10,275 bases of DNA from Acidobacteriaceae bacterium (GCA_031296355.1 JARLFX010000124.1:1-10275), one strand, 5' to 3'. Numbered from the stretch's first letter, positions 1 through 6,222 are shown. Notes: generated from the sequence alone by a model not told the origin. Numbers and translations: made by a program.

Positions 1-219
1 CCATCCCAGAGCCTTCACCGCAGCATCTGCTGCTTCGCGCGTCTGCGTTGGCTCTGATCCAATAATGGTGTGCTCGCGGTTCGACTTGTTCCACACGGGC
101 GCAATCGTCACGCCCTCTTTGGCTGCCAGCACAAATGCCTGGAGCTGTGCCTTCGCCTGGTGCGCAAAGCGATCGCCAACGCCAACGGAATACTTAGGAA
201 GCTGCAACTGCTCGTTCAT
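1..219 (-). CDS. uxaE: Probable tagaturonate/fructuronate epimerase (UxaE family), N-terminal part
   Basis: Only the first 73 codons are present; the gene continues past the left edge. The start ATG (217-219) follows a strong GAGGAGAGG ribosome site a few bases upstream. The visible peptide contains GVGDRF (residues 13-18), VWNKSNREHTIIG (43-55) and ends KALGW, a pattern I recall from UxaE-type tagaturonate epimerases. UxaE converts D-tagaturonate to D-fructuronate, letting galacturonate breakdown join the glucuronate branch after isomerisation by UxaC, which is encoded in the same direction at 1861-3264. The leader carries the same two candidate regulatory motifs as uxaC (266-276 and 304-316), so co-regulation is likely. 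The family call rests on the N-terminus and context only, because no catalytic or metal site falls in the visible part. A different aldolase-like or epimerase protein cannot be excluded. Confidence 0.62.
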   Translation of the reverse strand, partial: MNEQLQLPKYSVGVGDRFAHQAKAQLQAFVLAAKEGVTIAPVWNKSNREHTIIGSEPTQTREAADAAVKALGW

Positions 220-265
220 AACCTCTCCTCAAAAAACAAATCCTGCAAAAAAATTCAGAAATATG

Positions 266-276
266 TTTCACCCTGC
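266..276 (-). promoter_or_regulatory. 11-base motif shared with the uxaC leader
   Basis: TTTCACCCTGC on the plus strand (GCAGGGTGAAA reading toward the gene) lies 47 bases upstream of the probable uxaE start. An identical copy lies 51 bases upstream of uxaC (3316-3326). An exact 11-base match between two leaders of about 100 bases is unlikely by chance. Its role (activator site, repressor half-site or part of the promoter) is not known. Confidence 0.45.
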
Positions 277-303
277 AAGGTAGAAATTCCCCCATACAGG
301 CAA

Positions 304-316
304 TTGGTACGACCAC
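304..316 (-). promoter_or_regulatory. Candidate GntR/FadR-type operator upstream of uxaE
   Basis: TTGGTACGACCAC has the TGGT-3-ACCA layout typical of FadR-subfamily GntR regulators, and its AATTGGTA half resembles the E. coli UxuR/ExuR hexuronate operator. A second copy agreeing at 11 of 13 positions lies before uxaC (3328-3340). The site is 84 bases upstream of the probable uxaE start. No regulator gene is in the window. Confidence 0.5.
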
Positions 317-423
317 TTTCCAAACCCTTCCAGCATACGCACGAATCACACATCCGTAAAGTGAACCCTGAAAGTTGTTTTGCAGAGTATATTCAGCGGG
401 AGAAAAAATGCCCTTTCCCAGTT

Positions 424-464
424 CAAAAAGAGCCCTGCCGCCCCCCGTCCTCCCCGGTCAGGGC
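424..464 (-). terminator. Intrinsic terminator downstream of the larA-like gene
   Basis: Read on the minus strand, GCCCTG (464-459) pairs with CAGGGC (437-432). An inner CCG/CGG extends the stem across a bulged A, and TCTTTTT follows. It lies just past the larA-like stop at 483 and separates that gene from uxaE, implying that uxaE has its own promoter. The remaining bases between 220 and 423 hold the two regulatory motifs and no convincing ORF. Confidence 0.55.
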
Positions 465-482
465 AGACCTGCGTCACCGTAT

Positions 483-1757
483 TTAGCTGTTAAAGCGGCC
501 TTTGTAAGCCCACAGGCCCAGTCCGGGATTGGAAATAAAGAATATCTCCTCGCCATTTACCGTATTCCAGCCGTCTACCAGCTTCGCCGGGTCATAAAGT
601 GCGCTCATCGCGTTGATATCCCCGTACTGGAAGCCCGCCTTCTCCGTCTCTTCCTTGCTCAGGTGGCCGGGACAATACGTGATCCTGAACCGCCCTTCGC
701 TCGACCCATGAATCAGGTGGGCCGCTGCGCTCAGATTGCCCGCCAGCTCCGGATCCTGCTTCACCATCTCCAGCGTATGCGGCGTGCCAAAGTACCCATA
801 CTTACGAATCAGCCGGTCAATCGCCGGATCTTCGCCAAACTCGTGAACCGCCGGGGCCAGCACGATCAGATCGGCATCATCTGCCAGCGCCATGCGCGTA
901 CGGTACACCGCCTTGTTGCCCAGCCACGTGCTCTTGAACTCGTGCGGATCGAGGTACACCACTGCCTTCTTGATCTCACGGTCCATCATCAGAAAATTCG
1001 TCTGTAGGCTCAGCGCCGACGCCAGCTCAAAGCACTCCACATCGTCGCCGATGTACATGCCGCGCATCACCAGGTCGCCCGCTGCGTTCTTGCTAACCAC
1101 AGTCTGTACGTACACGATGGGCAGGTTCTGCGCAAAGTGGTCGCTCGCATAGTTCAGCACCCGGCGCACCGGCGTATCCGCCCGCCCCATCATGCGTTCC
1201 ATGCCATACACCGCGCCCAGAAAATGGCTGCGATGAATCCCAATCGATCCGCCCGTTCCCACAAAAATATTCTTGTTGTAATTCGCCATGCCGACCACTT
1301 CGTGCGGCACCACCTGCCCGATGCTCAGGATCAGGTCATGTCCGCCGTCGCGCAGCAGTTTATTCACCTGCGCCGGCCAGGTGTAATCCACCTTGCCCTC
1401 GCTCACCTCGCGCACAAACGCCGCCGGAACCTCGCCCAGCGTCACCACATCGTTACGCCAGTCATGCACGCGGAAGAGCTCGCGCGGCGTCTTCCCAAAC
1501 ATCGTCGCGATCTGCGCATCGGTCATGCCGGTATGCGTGCCTAGCGCCGGCAGCACATCAGTCATCGCCGCGCCGTAAAACTCCCACGCCATCTCGGTCA
1601 GTTCGCCTGCCTTCGAGTGAAAGCGCGTGAAATCCGGCGGTATGCCCAGCACCCTCTTCTTCGGCCCCAGCTTCTCCAGTGCGCTGAACAGCCCTGCCTT
1701 GATCTCCTCCGGCGTCATCTCCGTCGTCGGCGATCCCGCCGCAAAATACAAGCTCAT
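483..1757 (-). CDS. LarA-family nickel-dependent 2-hydroxyacid racemase/epimerase homologue
   Basis: The 424-residue product, normal for LarA, should interconvert the C2 stereochemistry of a 2-hydroxy acid using a nickel-pincer (NPN) cofactor. The residues known from Lactobacillus LarA are all recognisable: D42 and R45 in PDFTR, H75 in GTHTG, H152 in PHEVVG, the cofactor-linking lysine K162 and nickel ligand H178. The H-K and K-H spacings (10 and 16) equal those in LarA. I chose the ATG at 1757, since GAGG lies eight bases upstream; an in-frame ATG at 1826 lies beyond the palindromic repeat and would add 23 odd residues. It follows uxaC in the same direction after about 100 bases. Some LarA homologues epimerise sugar acids such as gluconate/mannonate, so a hexonate substrate is more plausible here than lactate. 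NPN-synthesis genes (larB, larC, larE) are not in the window. Family call is firm; substrate is inferred. Confidence 0.85.
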   Translation of the reverse strand: MSLYFAAGSPTTEMTPEEIKAGLFSALEKLGPKKRVLGIPPDFTRFHSKAGELTEMAWEFYGAAMTDVLPALGTHTGMTDAQIATMFGKTPRELFRVHDWRNDVVTLGEVPAAFVREVSEGKVDYTWPAQVNKLLRDGGHDLILSIGQVVPHEVVGMANYNKNIFVGTGGSIGIHRSHFLGAVYGMERMMGRADTPVRRVLNYASDHFAQNLPIVYVQTVVSKNAAGDLVMRGMYIGDDVECFELASALSLQTNFLMMDREIKKAVVYLDPHEFKSTWLGNKAVYRTRMALADDADLIVLAPAVHEFGEDPAIDRLIRKYGYFGTPHTLEMVKQDPELAGNLSAAAHLIHGSSEGRFRITYCPGHLSKEETEKAGFQYGDINAMSALYDPAKLVDGWNTVNGEEIFFISNPGLGLWAYKGRFNS

Positions 1758-1785
1758 AGGTTCATCCTCACCAAGATCCGGGTGC

Positions 1786-1811
1786 CCCGGGTCTCGCTTC
1801 TGAGACCCGGG
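1786..1811. repeat. Palindromic intergenic (REP-like) element
   Basis: Ten-base perfect arms CCCGGGTCTC (1786-1795) and GAGACCCGGG (1802-1811) flank a six-base loop. They lie in the roughly 100-base gap between uxaC and the larA-like gene. No T-tract follows on either strand, so it is not an ordinary terminator. The GGGTGCCCC...GGGTTTCGTCCCC setting resembles a dispersed repeat I recall from Acidobacteria. It may form a transcript hairpin inside the operon. Confidence 0.6.
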
Positions 1812-1860
1812 TTTCGTCCCCGTCACAAATCCATATCTGTCACTTCACTCACTCGCTGAC

Positions 1861-3264
1861 CTAGCCCAGCTTATAAGCCTTCGTCACCAGGTTCACCGTC
1901 AAATCCTGGATAACCTCGAACGCCTCTTCCTCTTCCATCCTGTGCTCGGCCACCAGCCGCGCCAGGAACGCGCAATCCACGCGCCGCGCCACGTCATGCC
2001 GCGCCGGAATCGAGAGGAACGCCCGCGTATCGTCATTGAATCCAACTGTATTGTAGAAGCCTGCCGTCTCCGTCACCTGTTCGCGGTAGCGCATCATGCC
2101 CTCCGGCGAATCGTGGAACCACCAGCTCGGCCCCAGCCGCAACGCAGGATAGTGCCCCGCCAGCGGCGCCAGTTCGCGGCTATAGACCGTCTCATCCAGC
2201 GTGAACAGGATCAGCGTCAGCCGCGAATCGTTGCCGTACTTATCCAGCAGCGGCTGTAGTGAACGCACATACTCCGTCGGGCTCGGAATATCCGCGCCCT
2301 TATCGCGCCCAAACTTCTCATACACCACCTTGTTGTGGTTGCGCACAGACCCCGGATGCAACTGCATCGTCATCCCATCTTCCACGCTCATGCCGGCCAT
2401 CTCCGTCAGCATCTGCGCCTGGAAGAGCTTGATCTCCTGCTCGCTCGCCTTGCCGGAGTAGATCGTCGCATACAGCTTCGCCGCATCCGCTGCACTCAAA
2501 TCAGCGGTCAACGCCGTCAGGTGTCCATGGTCCGTCGCGGTCGCGCCGTTCGCCTTGAAGTAAGCGCGGCGGCTGCGCAGTGCATTCAGATAGCCCTTGT
2601 AGTTCGAAGTATCTTCCTTGGTGATTGCGCCCAGCTGATCCAGATTTTCCTTGAACCCTGCATACTCCGCATCCACCACGGCATCCGGACGGAACGTAGG
2701 AATAATCCGCCCCTTCCATCCTGACTTCTTGATCTCCTGGTGCCACTTCAAGTCGTCCACTGCGGCATCCGTCGTGGCCAGCAGCGCAATCTTGAAGCGG
2801 TCAAACAGCGCCCGCGGCCGGAACTCCGGCTTCTGCAGTCCCGCGCTGATCGCGTCGTAATACTCGTCCGCATTGCCCTCGCACAGCAGCGCCTTCATGC
2901 CAAAGAGCTGGTTGAACACGAAGTCCAGCCACATGCGCGTCGGCGTACCGCGGAAGAGATAGTAGTGCTTCGCAAAGATCCGCCACACCTCCCGCGGATC
3001 CACATCCTTACCTTCCGTAGCGGGCCCCGGGATGCCCAGCGATTCCATGGAGATTCCCTGCGAATACAGCATCCGGAAAACATAATGGTCAGGCTTGATC
3101 AGCAGCGTCGCCGGATCAGGAAACGGCAGGTCCTCCGCGAACCACCGGGCATCGGTATGCCCATGCGGCGAGATGATCGGAAGATCTCGCACGGTTGCAT
3201 AAAGAGAGCGCGCTATTTTGCGCGCCGCGGGGTCAGAAGGAAACAGTCTGTCGTCGTGATTCAT
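1861..3264 (-). CDS. uxaC: Uronate isomerase (glucuronate/galacturonate isomerase)
   Basis: The 467-residue product matches the family length (about 470). UxaC is a cytoplasmic amidohydrolase-superfamily enzyme converting D-glucuronate to D-fructuronate and D-galacturonate to D-tagaturonate, the first step of hexuronate use. The metal-binding HxH is H34-G-H36 near the N-terminus (SPHGHTDARWF). The C-terminal third has the family blocks SWWFHDSPEGM and GFNDDTRAFLSIPARHDVARR. I prefer the ATG at 3264 because AAGGTGG sits five bases upstream and the protein then begins NHDDRLFPSDP, as expected; an upstream in-frame ATG at 3321 would add 19 residues unlike the family and would overlap a shared regulatory motif. 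The larA-like gene follows, probably co-transcribed. Candidate operators at 3316-3326 and 3328-3340 are shared with uxaE. Confidence 0.93.
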   Translation of the reverse strand: MNHDDRLFPSDPAARKIARSLYATVRDLPIISPHGHTDARWFAEDLPFPDPATLLIKPDHYVFRMLYSQGISMESLGIPGPATEGKDVDPREVWRIFAKHYYLFRGTPTRMWLDFVFNQLFGMKALLCEGNADEYYDAISAGLQKPEFRPRALFDRFKIALLATTDAAVDDLKWHQEIKKSGWKGRIIPTFRPDAVVDAEYAGFKENLDQLGAITKEDTSNYKGYLNALRSRRAYFKANGATATDHGHLTALTADLSAADAAKLYATIYSGKASEQEIKLFQAQMLTEMAGMSVEDGMTMQLHPGSVRNHNKVVYEKFGRDKGADIPSPTEYVRSLQPLLDKYGNDSRLTLILFTLDETVYSRELAPLAGHYPALRLGPSWWFHDSPEGMMRYREQVTETAGFYNTVGFNDDTRAFLSIPARHDVARRVDCAFLARLVAEHRMEEEEAFEVIQDLTVNLVTKAYKLG

Positions 3265-3315
3265 TGCAGCCACCTTTAAATAATTCGCCCTTAGTACGAA
3301 AGCAAGCGTATCAAA

Positions 3316-3326
3316 TTTCACCCTGC
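3316..3326 (-). promoter_or_regulatory. 11-base motif shared with the uxaE leader
   Basis: TTTCACCCTGC, identical to 266-276, lies 51 bases upstream of the uxaC start and is separated by one base from the GntR-type site at 3328-3340. Similar distance to the start codon in both genes suggests a shared regulatory or promoter function. Confidence 0.45.
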
Positions 3327-3327
3327 T

Positions 3328-3340
3328 TTGGTTGGACCTC
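3328..3340 (-). promoter_or_regulatory. Candidate GntR/FadR-type operator upstream of uxaC
   Basis: TTGGTTGGACCTC keeps the GGT-3-ACC symmetry and agrees at 11 of 13 positions with the site before uxaE (304-316). It is 63 bases upstream of the uxaC start. This suggests one repressor, probably hexuronate-responsive, acting on both transcripts. Confidence 0.48.
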
Positions 3341-3342
3341 TC

Positions 3343-3359
3343 GGATTTTCAGAAAATCC
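3343..3359. promoter_or_regulatory. 17-base perfect palindrome, possible operator
   Basis: GGATTTTC (3343-3350), a central A, then GAAAATCC (3352-3359). It lies between the divergent uxaC and NeuB-like genes, two bases from the GntR-type site. The one-base centre cannot form a hairpin loop without unpairing, so a DNA-binding dimer is more likely than an RNA structure. The regulator is unknown. Confidence 0.4.
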
Positions 3360-3395
3360 CCTGCTATTCTAGTCTCACGACTTCTCCCCCCGCCT

Positions 3396-3423
3396 TTGGC
3401 CTTTGTTTCAAACAGCGTATATA
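3396..3423 (+). promoter_or_regulatory. Weak sigma-70-like promoter for the NeuB-like gene
   Basis: TTGGCC (3396-3401) and TATATA (3418-3423) are separated by 16 bases, each matching four of six consensus positions. This would start transcription near 3430 and give a leader of about 85 bases. It is the best match between 3265 and 3515 for plus-strand transcription but is not strong. Confidence 0.28.
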
Positions 3424-3515
3424 GTCGAAACTCATGACAGCCAACCCCGGACCCCGGGCGGCATCCAATTTTAGAGATTTTCCTCCCGTCCCCCCCACTA
3501 TAAGGAGCGCACAAG

Positions 3516-4391
3516 ATGAGCACCGTTCAAATTGGCAATAAGCTCGTTGGCGCAGGCCAACCCTGCTACATCATTGCCGAAATCGGCATCAACCATAACG
3601 GCGACATCGACCTCGCCAAGCGCCTCATCAGCGTAGCCGTAGCGGCTGGCTGCGACGCGGTAAAGTTCCAGAAGCGCACCGTCGAGGTCGTCTACACCGC
3701 CGAAGAACTGGCGAAGCCGCGCGAAAACCCCTTTGGCACCACCAACGGCGACCTCAAGTACGGCCTCGAATTCGAAGAAGACGAGTACAAAGAGATCGAC
3801 GCCTTCTGCAAATCCGTCAAGATTCCCTGGTTTGTCTCCCCATGGGATGAAGGCGCCGTTGACTTCATGGAGCAGTTTGACACCCCTGTCTACAAGATCG
3901 CCTCTGCCTCCCTCACCGACGACCACCTCCTCAAGCACGTCCGCAAGACCGGCAAGCCCGTCGTGGCCTCCACCGGTATGAGCACCTACGCCGAGATCGA
4001 TCACGCCGTCGGCATCCTGGGCAAGGAAAACCTCGTGCTGATGCACACCACCAGCACCTACCCTGCCAACTATGACGAACTCAACCTCCGCGCCATCCCC
4101 ACCATGGCAGAGCGCTACGGTGTGCCAATCGGCTACTCCGGCCACGAAACCGGCATCCCCACCTCGGTAGCCGCCCGCGTCCTGGGGGCCTGTACGGTGG
4201 AGCGCCACATCACCATGGATCGCGCCATGTGGGGTTCTGACCAGTCCGCATCGCTCGAACCAAACGGCATCAGCCGTCTCGTCCGCGATATCCGCCTGGT
4301 TGAGCAATCCATGGGCGATGGCATCAAGCGCGTCTTCGAGCGCGAAGTCCCCATCATCAAAAAGCTCCGCCGCGTCGGCGCAGCCGTCTAG
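3516..4391 (+). CDS. NeuB-family PEP-dependent sugar acid (ulosonate) synthase lacking the SAF domain
   Basis: The 291-residue product has the TIM-barrel core of N-acetylneuraminate synthase: AEIGINHNG (21-29), KFQ (50-52), YKIAS (126-130), STGM (152-155), GYSGHE (206-211), HITMD (231-235) and ASLEP (245-249). H210 and H231 match the metal-binding histidines of NeuB. Such enzymes condense phosphoenolpyruvate with an aldose or aldose phosphate to give a 3-deoxy-2-ulosonic acid. Usual members have about 350 residues with a C-terminal antifreeze-like SAF domain; this one ends at VPIIKKLRRVGAAV, where the linker would begin. The usual DH before ASLEP is DQ here (242-243). AAGGAG eight bases before the ATG supports the start. 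A terminator follows, then a KdsC-like phosphatase, a natural partner if the product is phosphorylated. Class is firm; substrate is unknown and need not be sialic acid. Confidence 0.88.
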   Translation: MSTVQIGNKLVGAGQPCYIIAEIGINHNGDIDLAKRLISVAVAAGCDAVKFQKRTVEVVYTAEELAKPRENPFGTTNGDLKYGLEFEEDEYKEIDAFCKSVKIPWFVSPWDEGAVDFMEQFDTPVYKIASASLTDDHLLKHVRKTGKPVVASTGMSTYAEIDHAVGILGKENLVLMHTTSTYPANYDELNLRAIPTMAERYGVPIGYSGHETGIPTSVAARVLGACTVERHITMDRAMWGSDQSASLEPNGISRLVRDIRLVEQSMGDGIKRVFEREVPIIKKLRRVGAAV

Positions 4392-4414
4392 CCATCTCCC
4401 TGCAGTACAAACCC

Positions 4415-4449
4415 AAAACGCCGTGCGCTCCAAAGGCACGGCGTTTTTC
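4415..4449 (+). terminator. Strong intrinsic terminator after the NeuB-like gene
   Basis: AAAACGCCGTGC (4415-4426) pairs perfectly with GCACGGCGTTTT (4436-4447) over 12 bases around a nine-base loop, and the transcript runs into TTTTTC. It lies 24 bases after the stop codon. It should uncouple the NeuB-like gene from the phosphatase gene that starts at 4472. Confidence 0.85.
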
Positions 4450-4459
4450 TTGCTTCCGC

Positions 4460-4465
4460 TAAACT
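4460..4465 (+). promoter_or_regulatory. Candidate -10 box for a leaderless transcript
   Basis: TAAACT lies six bases upstream of the ATG at 4472, so transcription would begin at or within a base of the start codon. The 20 bases before this ATG have no purine-rich ribosome site, and a terminator ends at 4449. No good -35 is visible, so this is tentative. Confidence 0.4.
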
Positions 4466-4471
4466 ATTCCC

Positions 4472-4984
4472 ATGACCGACCTCACCAAACTCAAAGCCCT
4501 CGCCTTCGATGTAGACGGCACCCTCACCGACGGCGGCCTCATCTGGGGCGGCAACGGTGAAGAGTTCAAGCGCTTCTCCTTCGCAGATATTATGGGTATC
4601 TCGCTCGCCCGCCGCGCCGGCTACAAGCTGGCCCTCATCTCCGGCGAAGCCAGCCCCCTCGTTGACCGCTACGCCGCCAAGCTGCACATCACCGACGTCG
4701 CCAAAGGCTGTCACGACAAAGCCGCCGCCCTCCGCGACTTCGCCCAGCGCGAATCCCTTGACCCGTCCGAGATCTGCTTCATGGGCGACGACGTCAACGA
4801 CCTCAGCGCCATGCACATCGCCGGCTACTCCGCCGCCCCCGCCAACGCCAATCCCGCCGTCCTGTCCAAGGTCGCCTTCGTCTCAAAATTCGATGGTGGC
4901 CACGGTGCCGTCCGCGAGCTGGTTGACACCCTTCTCGCCGCCCGCAACCTCGACCCCGAAGAAGTCTTCAAGATCAAGCTCTGA
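4472..4984 (+). CDS. KdsC-family HAD phosphatase (3-deoxy-ulosonate-phosphate phosphatase-like)
   Basis: The 170-residue product matches KdsC-type HAD proteins, which lack a large cap domain, act as tetramers in the cytoplasm and remove phosphate from KDO-8-phosphate or related ulosonate phosphates. HAD motif I is FDVDGT with nucleophile D13 and acid/base D15. Motif II is ISGE (S57). K83 fits motif III and GDDVND (105-110) fits motif IV. The GGHGAVRE block (142-149) is typical of the KdsC C-terminus. The NeuB-like synthase upstream suggests that its product is a phosphorylated ulosonate dephosphorylated here, although a housekeeping KDO role cannot be excluded. It is probably transcribed separately, since a terminator lies between the two, and the ATG has no ribosome site. 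It converges with the SDR at 5093-5839. Confidence 0.87.
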   Translation: MTDLTKLKALAFDVDGTLTDGGLIWGGNGEEFKRFSFADIMGISLARRAGYKLALISGEASPLVDRYAAKLHITDVAKGCHDKAAALRDFAQRESLDPSEICFMGDDVNDLSAMHIAGYSAAPANANPAVLSKVAFVSKFDGGHGAVRELVDTLLAARNLDPEEVFKIKL

Positions 4985-4995
4985 CCCGTTTTTTC

Positions 4996-5035
4996 AAAAA
5001 AGCGGCCTGACGAATATCGTCAAGCCGCCGTTATT
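4996..5035. terminator. Bidirectional terminator between convergent genes
   Basis: GCGGC-c-TGACG (5002-5012) pairs with CGTCA-a-GCCGC (5018-5028) around AATAT, with one mismatch. On the minus strand six T residues (5001-4996) follow directly, an ideal end for the SDR transcript. On the plus strand a weaker T-rich run (5031-5035 and beyond) follows for the phosphatase. A further GC-rich inverted repeat, CTGCGCGC/GCGCGCAG, lies at 5046-5080. Confidence 0.75.
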
Positions 5036-5092
5036 GTCTTTGCTTCTGCGCGCGGAGCGCGCTATCCGCCGTGCGCGCAGCACCGCAGGACC

Positions 5093-5839
5093 TCAGTGGC
5101 CGCCGGAGACATCCAGCGTCTCGCCCGTGATCCACGATGCGTCATCCGACGCCAGAAACACCACCGCCGTCGCGATATCCTGCGGCTGCCCAATGCGCCC
5201 CAGCGGTGCATTCGCCACAAAGCCGTCAGCGAACTCGCCTTCAGTGAATCCCGCAGTCTTCGTTCCTTCCGTCTCCACCAGCCCCGGATTGATCGCGTTC
5301 ACCCGGATCTTCTTCGCGCCCAGCTCCTTCGCCAGCACACCCGTGATCGAATCCACCGCGCCCTTCGTTCCGCTGTAGACGCTGCTGCCCGGCGGCGTAA
5401 TCCGCGACACGATCGAGCTGATGTTGATCACGCTCCCGCCCTCCGCGCCAAACTCCTTCACCGCCGCCTGTGTCGTCAGTAGCAGCCCCAGCACGTTCGT
5501 ATTGAACTGCCGGTGGAAGCTCTCTTCTGTGATTGCGTCCAGCGGCCCAAACTCATACACGCCCGCGTTATTCACCAGGATGTCGAGCCGTCCGAACTCC
5601 TTCTTTGCCGCCGCGATAATCCCCGGAATCTCAGCAGACTTCGCCACACTGCCGCCCACTGCAACCGCTTTTCCGCCCTTTGCCTTAATCTCTGCAACAA
5701 CACGGTCCGCCCCCTCTTTGCTGGTCGCATAGTTCACCACCACCGAAGCACCCGCCGCCGCCAGATGTTTCGCAATCGAAGCGCCAATGCCCTTCGAAGC
5801 ACCCGTTACTACTGCTACTTTGCCTTTAAGATCGCTCAT
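5093..5839 (-). CDS. Classical short-chain dehydrogenase/reductase (FabG-like)
   Basis: The 248-residue product is a soluble NAD(P)-dependent oxidoreductase with every classical SDR landmark: TGASKGIG (12-19) for the cofactor, NNAG (90-93), N115, S141/S142, then Y155 and K159 of the YxxxK site, and PG (185-186). It is a complete, normal-length family member. The ATG at 5839 is preferred over one at 5854 because the protein then begins SDLKGKVAVVTG, as usual, with GGAG upstream. It is the second gene after an ArsR-family regulator (gap 82 bases) and ends at a shared terminator, so the pair is probably one operon. Automatic labels such as 3-oxoacyl-ACP reductase or glucose dehydrogenase would be guesses; the substrate is not readable. 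Its opposite direction argues against a role in the neighbouring sugar acid genes. Confidence 0.85.
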   Translation of the reverse strand: MSDLKGKVAVVTGASKGIGASIAKHLAAAGASVVVNYATSKEGADRVVAEIKAKGGKAVAVGGSVAKSAEIPGIIAAAKKEFGRLDILVNNAGVYEFGPLDAITEESFHRQFNTNVLGLLLTTQAAVKEFGAEGGSVINISSIVSRITPPGSSVYSGTKGAVDSITGVLAKELGAKKIRVNAINPGLVETEGTKTAGFTEGEFADGFVANAPLGRIGQPQDIATAVVFLASDDASWITGETLDVSGGH

Positions 5840-5921
5840 AGTTCCACGCTCCATACATTACGACAATTTGACAACCATCGAATAGATGGAGCGGGTCGCC
5901 AGAAGGGTTCAGCTAAATTCA

Positions 5922-6206
5922 TTAAATTTTGTCGAGTTGCTCGGTATACGCCTTCAGCACATCTCGCCGCAGCACATAGCGCACATTCTTTCCCTCGCGC
6001 ACCGCGTCGATCAACCCTGCCACTTCCAGCTCTTTCATGTGATGTGAAAGCGTGGCCGGCGTTATCTCCTGGCTGGCCAGCAGTTGGCAGCACGGGCACG
6101 ATTCCTTCGCCGCGCCCACCTGTTTCAATATCTCGTATCGCCGCGGATCGCCCAGCGCCCGTGCGATCAATCCAAACTGCTTATCCTGCAACTTCACGAC
6201 TGCCAT
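5922..6206 (-). CDS. ArsR-family winged-helix repressor with CxCC motif
   Basis: The 94-residue product is of usual ArsR/SmtB size. ARALGDPRRYEIL (16-28) is the conserved first helix, and TPATLSHHMKELEVAGLI (49-66) contains the DNA-recognition helix, followed by the wing. C37, C39 and C40 (CPCC) sit where E. coli-type ArsR has its CVC metalloid site, so inducer sensing through thiols, by metal, metalloid or redox, is possible; many ArsR relatives with a nearby cysteine pair do not bind metal. I chose the ATG at 6206 (AGGA seven bases upstream) over a TTG at 6212. The SDR gene lies immediately downstream and a small palindrome (6223-6236) immediately upstream, consistent with autoregulation of a two-gene operon. 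It is divergent from the ThDP enzyme gene at 6288, which it may also affect. Confidence 0.87.
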   Translation of the reverse strand: MAVVKLQDKQFGLIARALGDPRRYEILKQVGAAKESCPCCQLLASQEITPATLSHHMKELEVAGLIDAVREGKNVRYVLRRDVLKAYTEQLDKI

Positions 6207-6222
6207 CTTCAAATCCTAGCAA

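Noticed and set aside
220..265. Canonical -35/-10 promoter for uxaE
   Set aside because: The leader is A/T-rich but no pair of boxes with acceptable spacing stood out on the minus strand; the same holds for uxaC.
70..486. Plus-strand open frames over the left-edge leader
   Set aside because: They run across the probable uxaE start, the regulatory sites and the terminator, and show no recognisable protein features.
3311..3523. Small minus-strand open frame in the uxaC/NeuB gap
   Set aside because: It overlaps the operators and the NeuB ribosome site. The peptide has no family features and no good ribosome site of its own.
3516..4391. Annotation as N-acetylneuraminate synthase proper (sialic acid)
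   Set aside because: The SAF domain is missing and no UDP-GlcNAc epimerase or CMP-sialate synthetase is in the window; only the family can be claimed.
3498..4439. 313-codon open frame on the minus strand
   Set aside because: Antisense to the NeuB-like gene; composition is that of a reverse-frame shadow, and its start lies inside the terminator.
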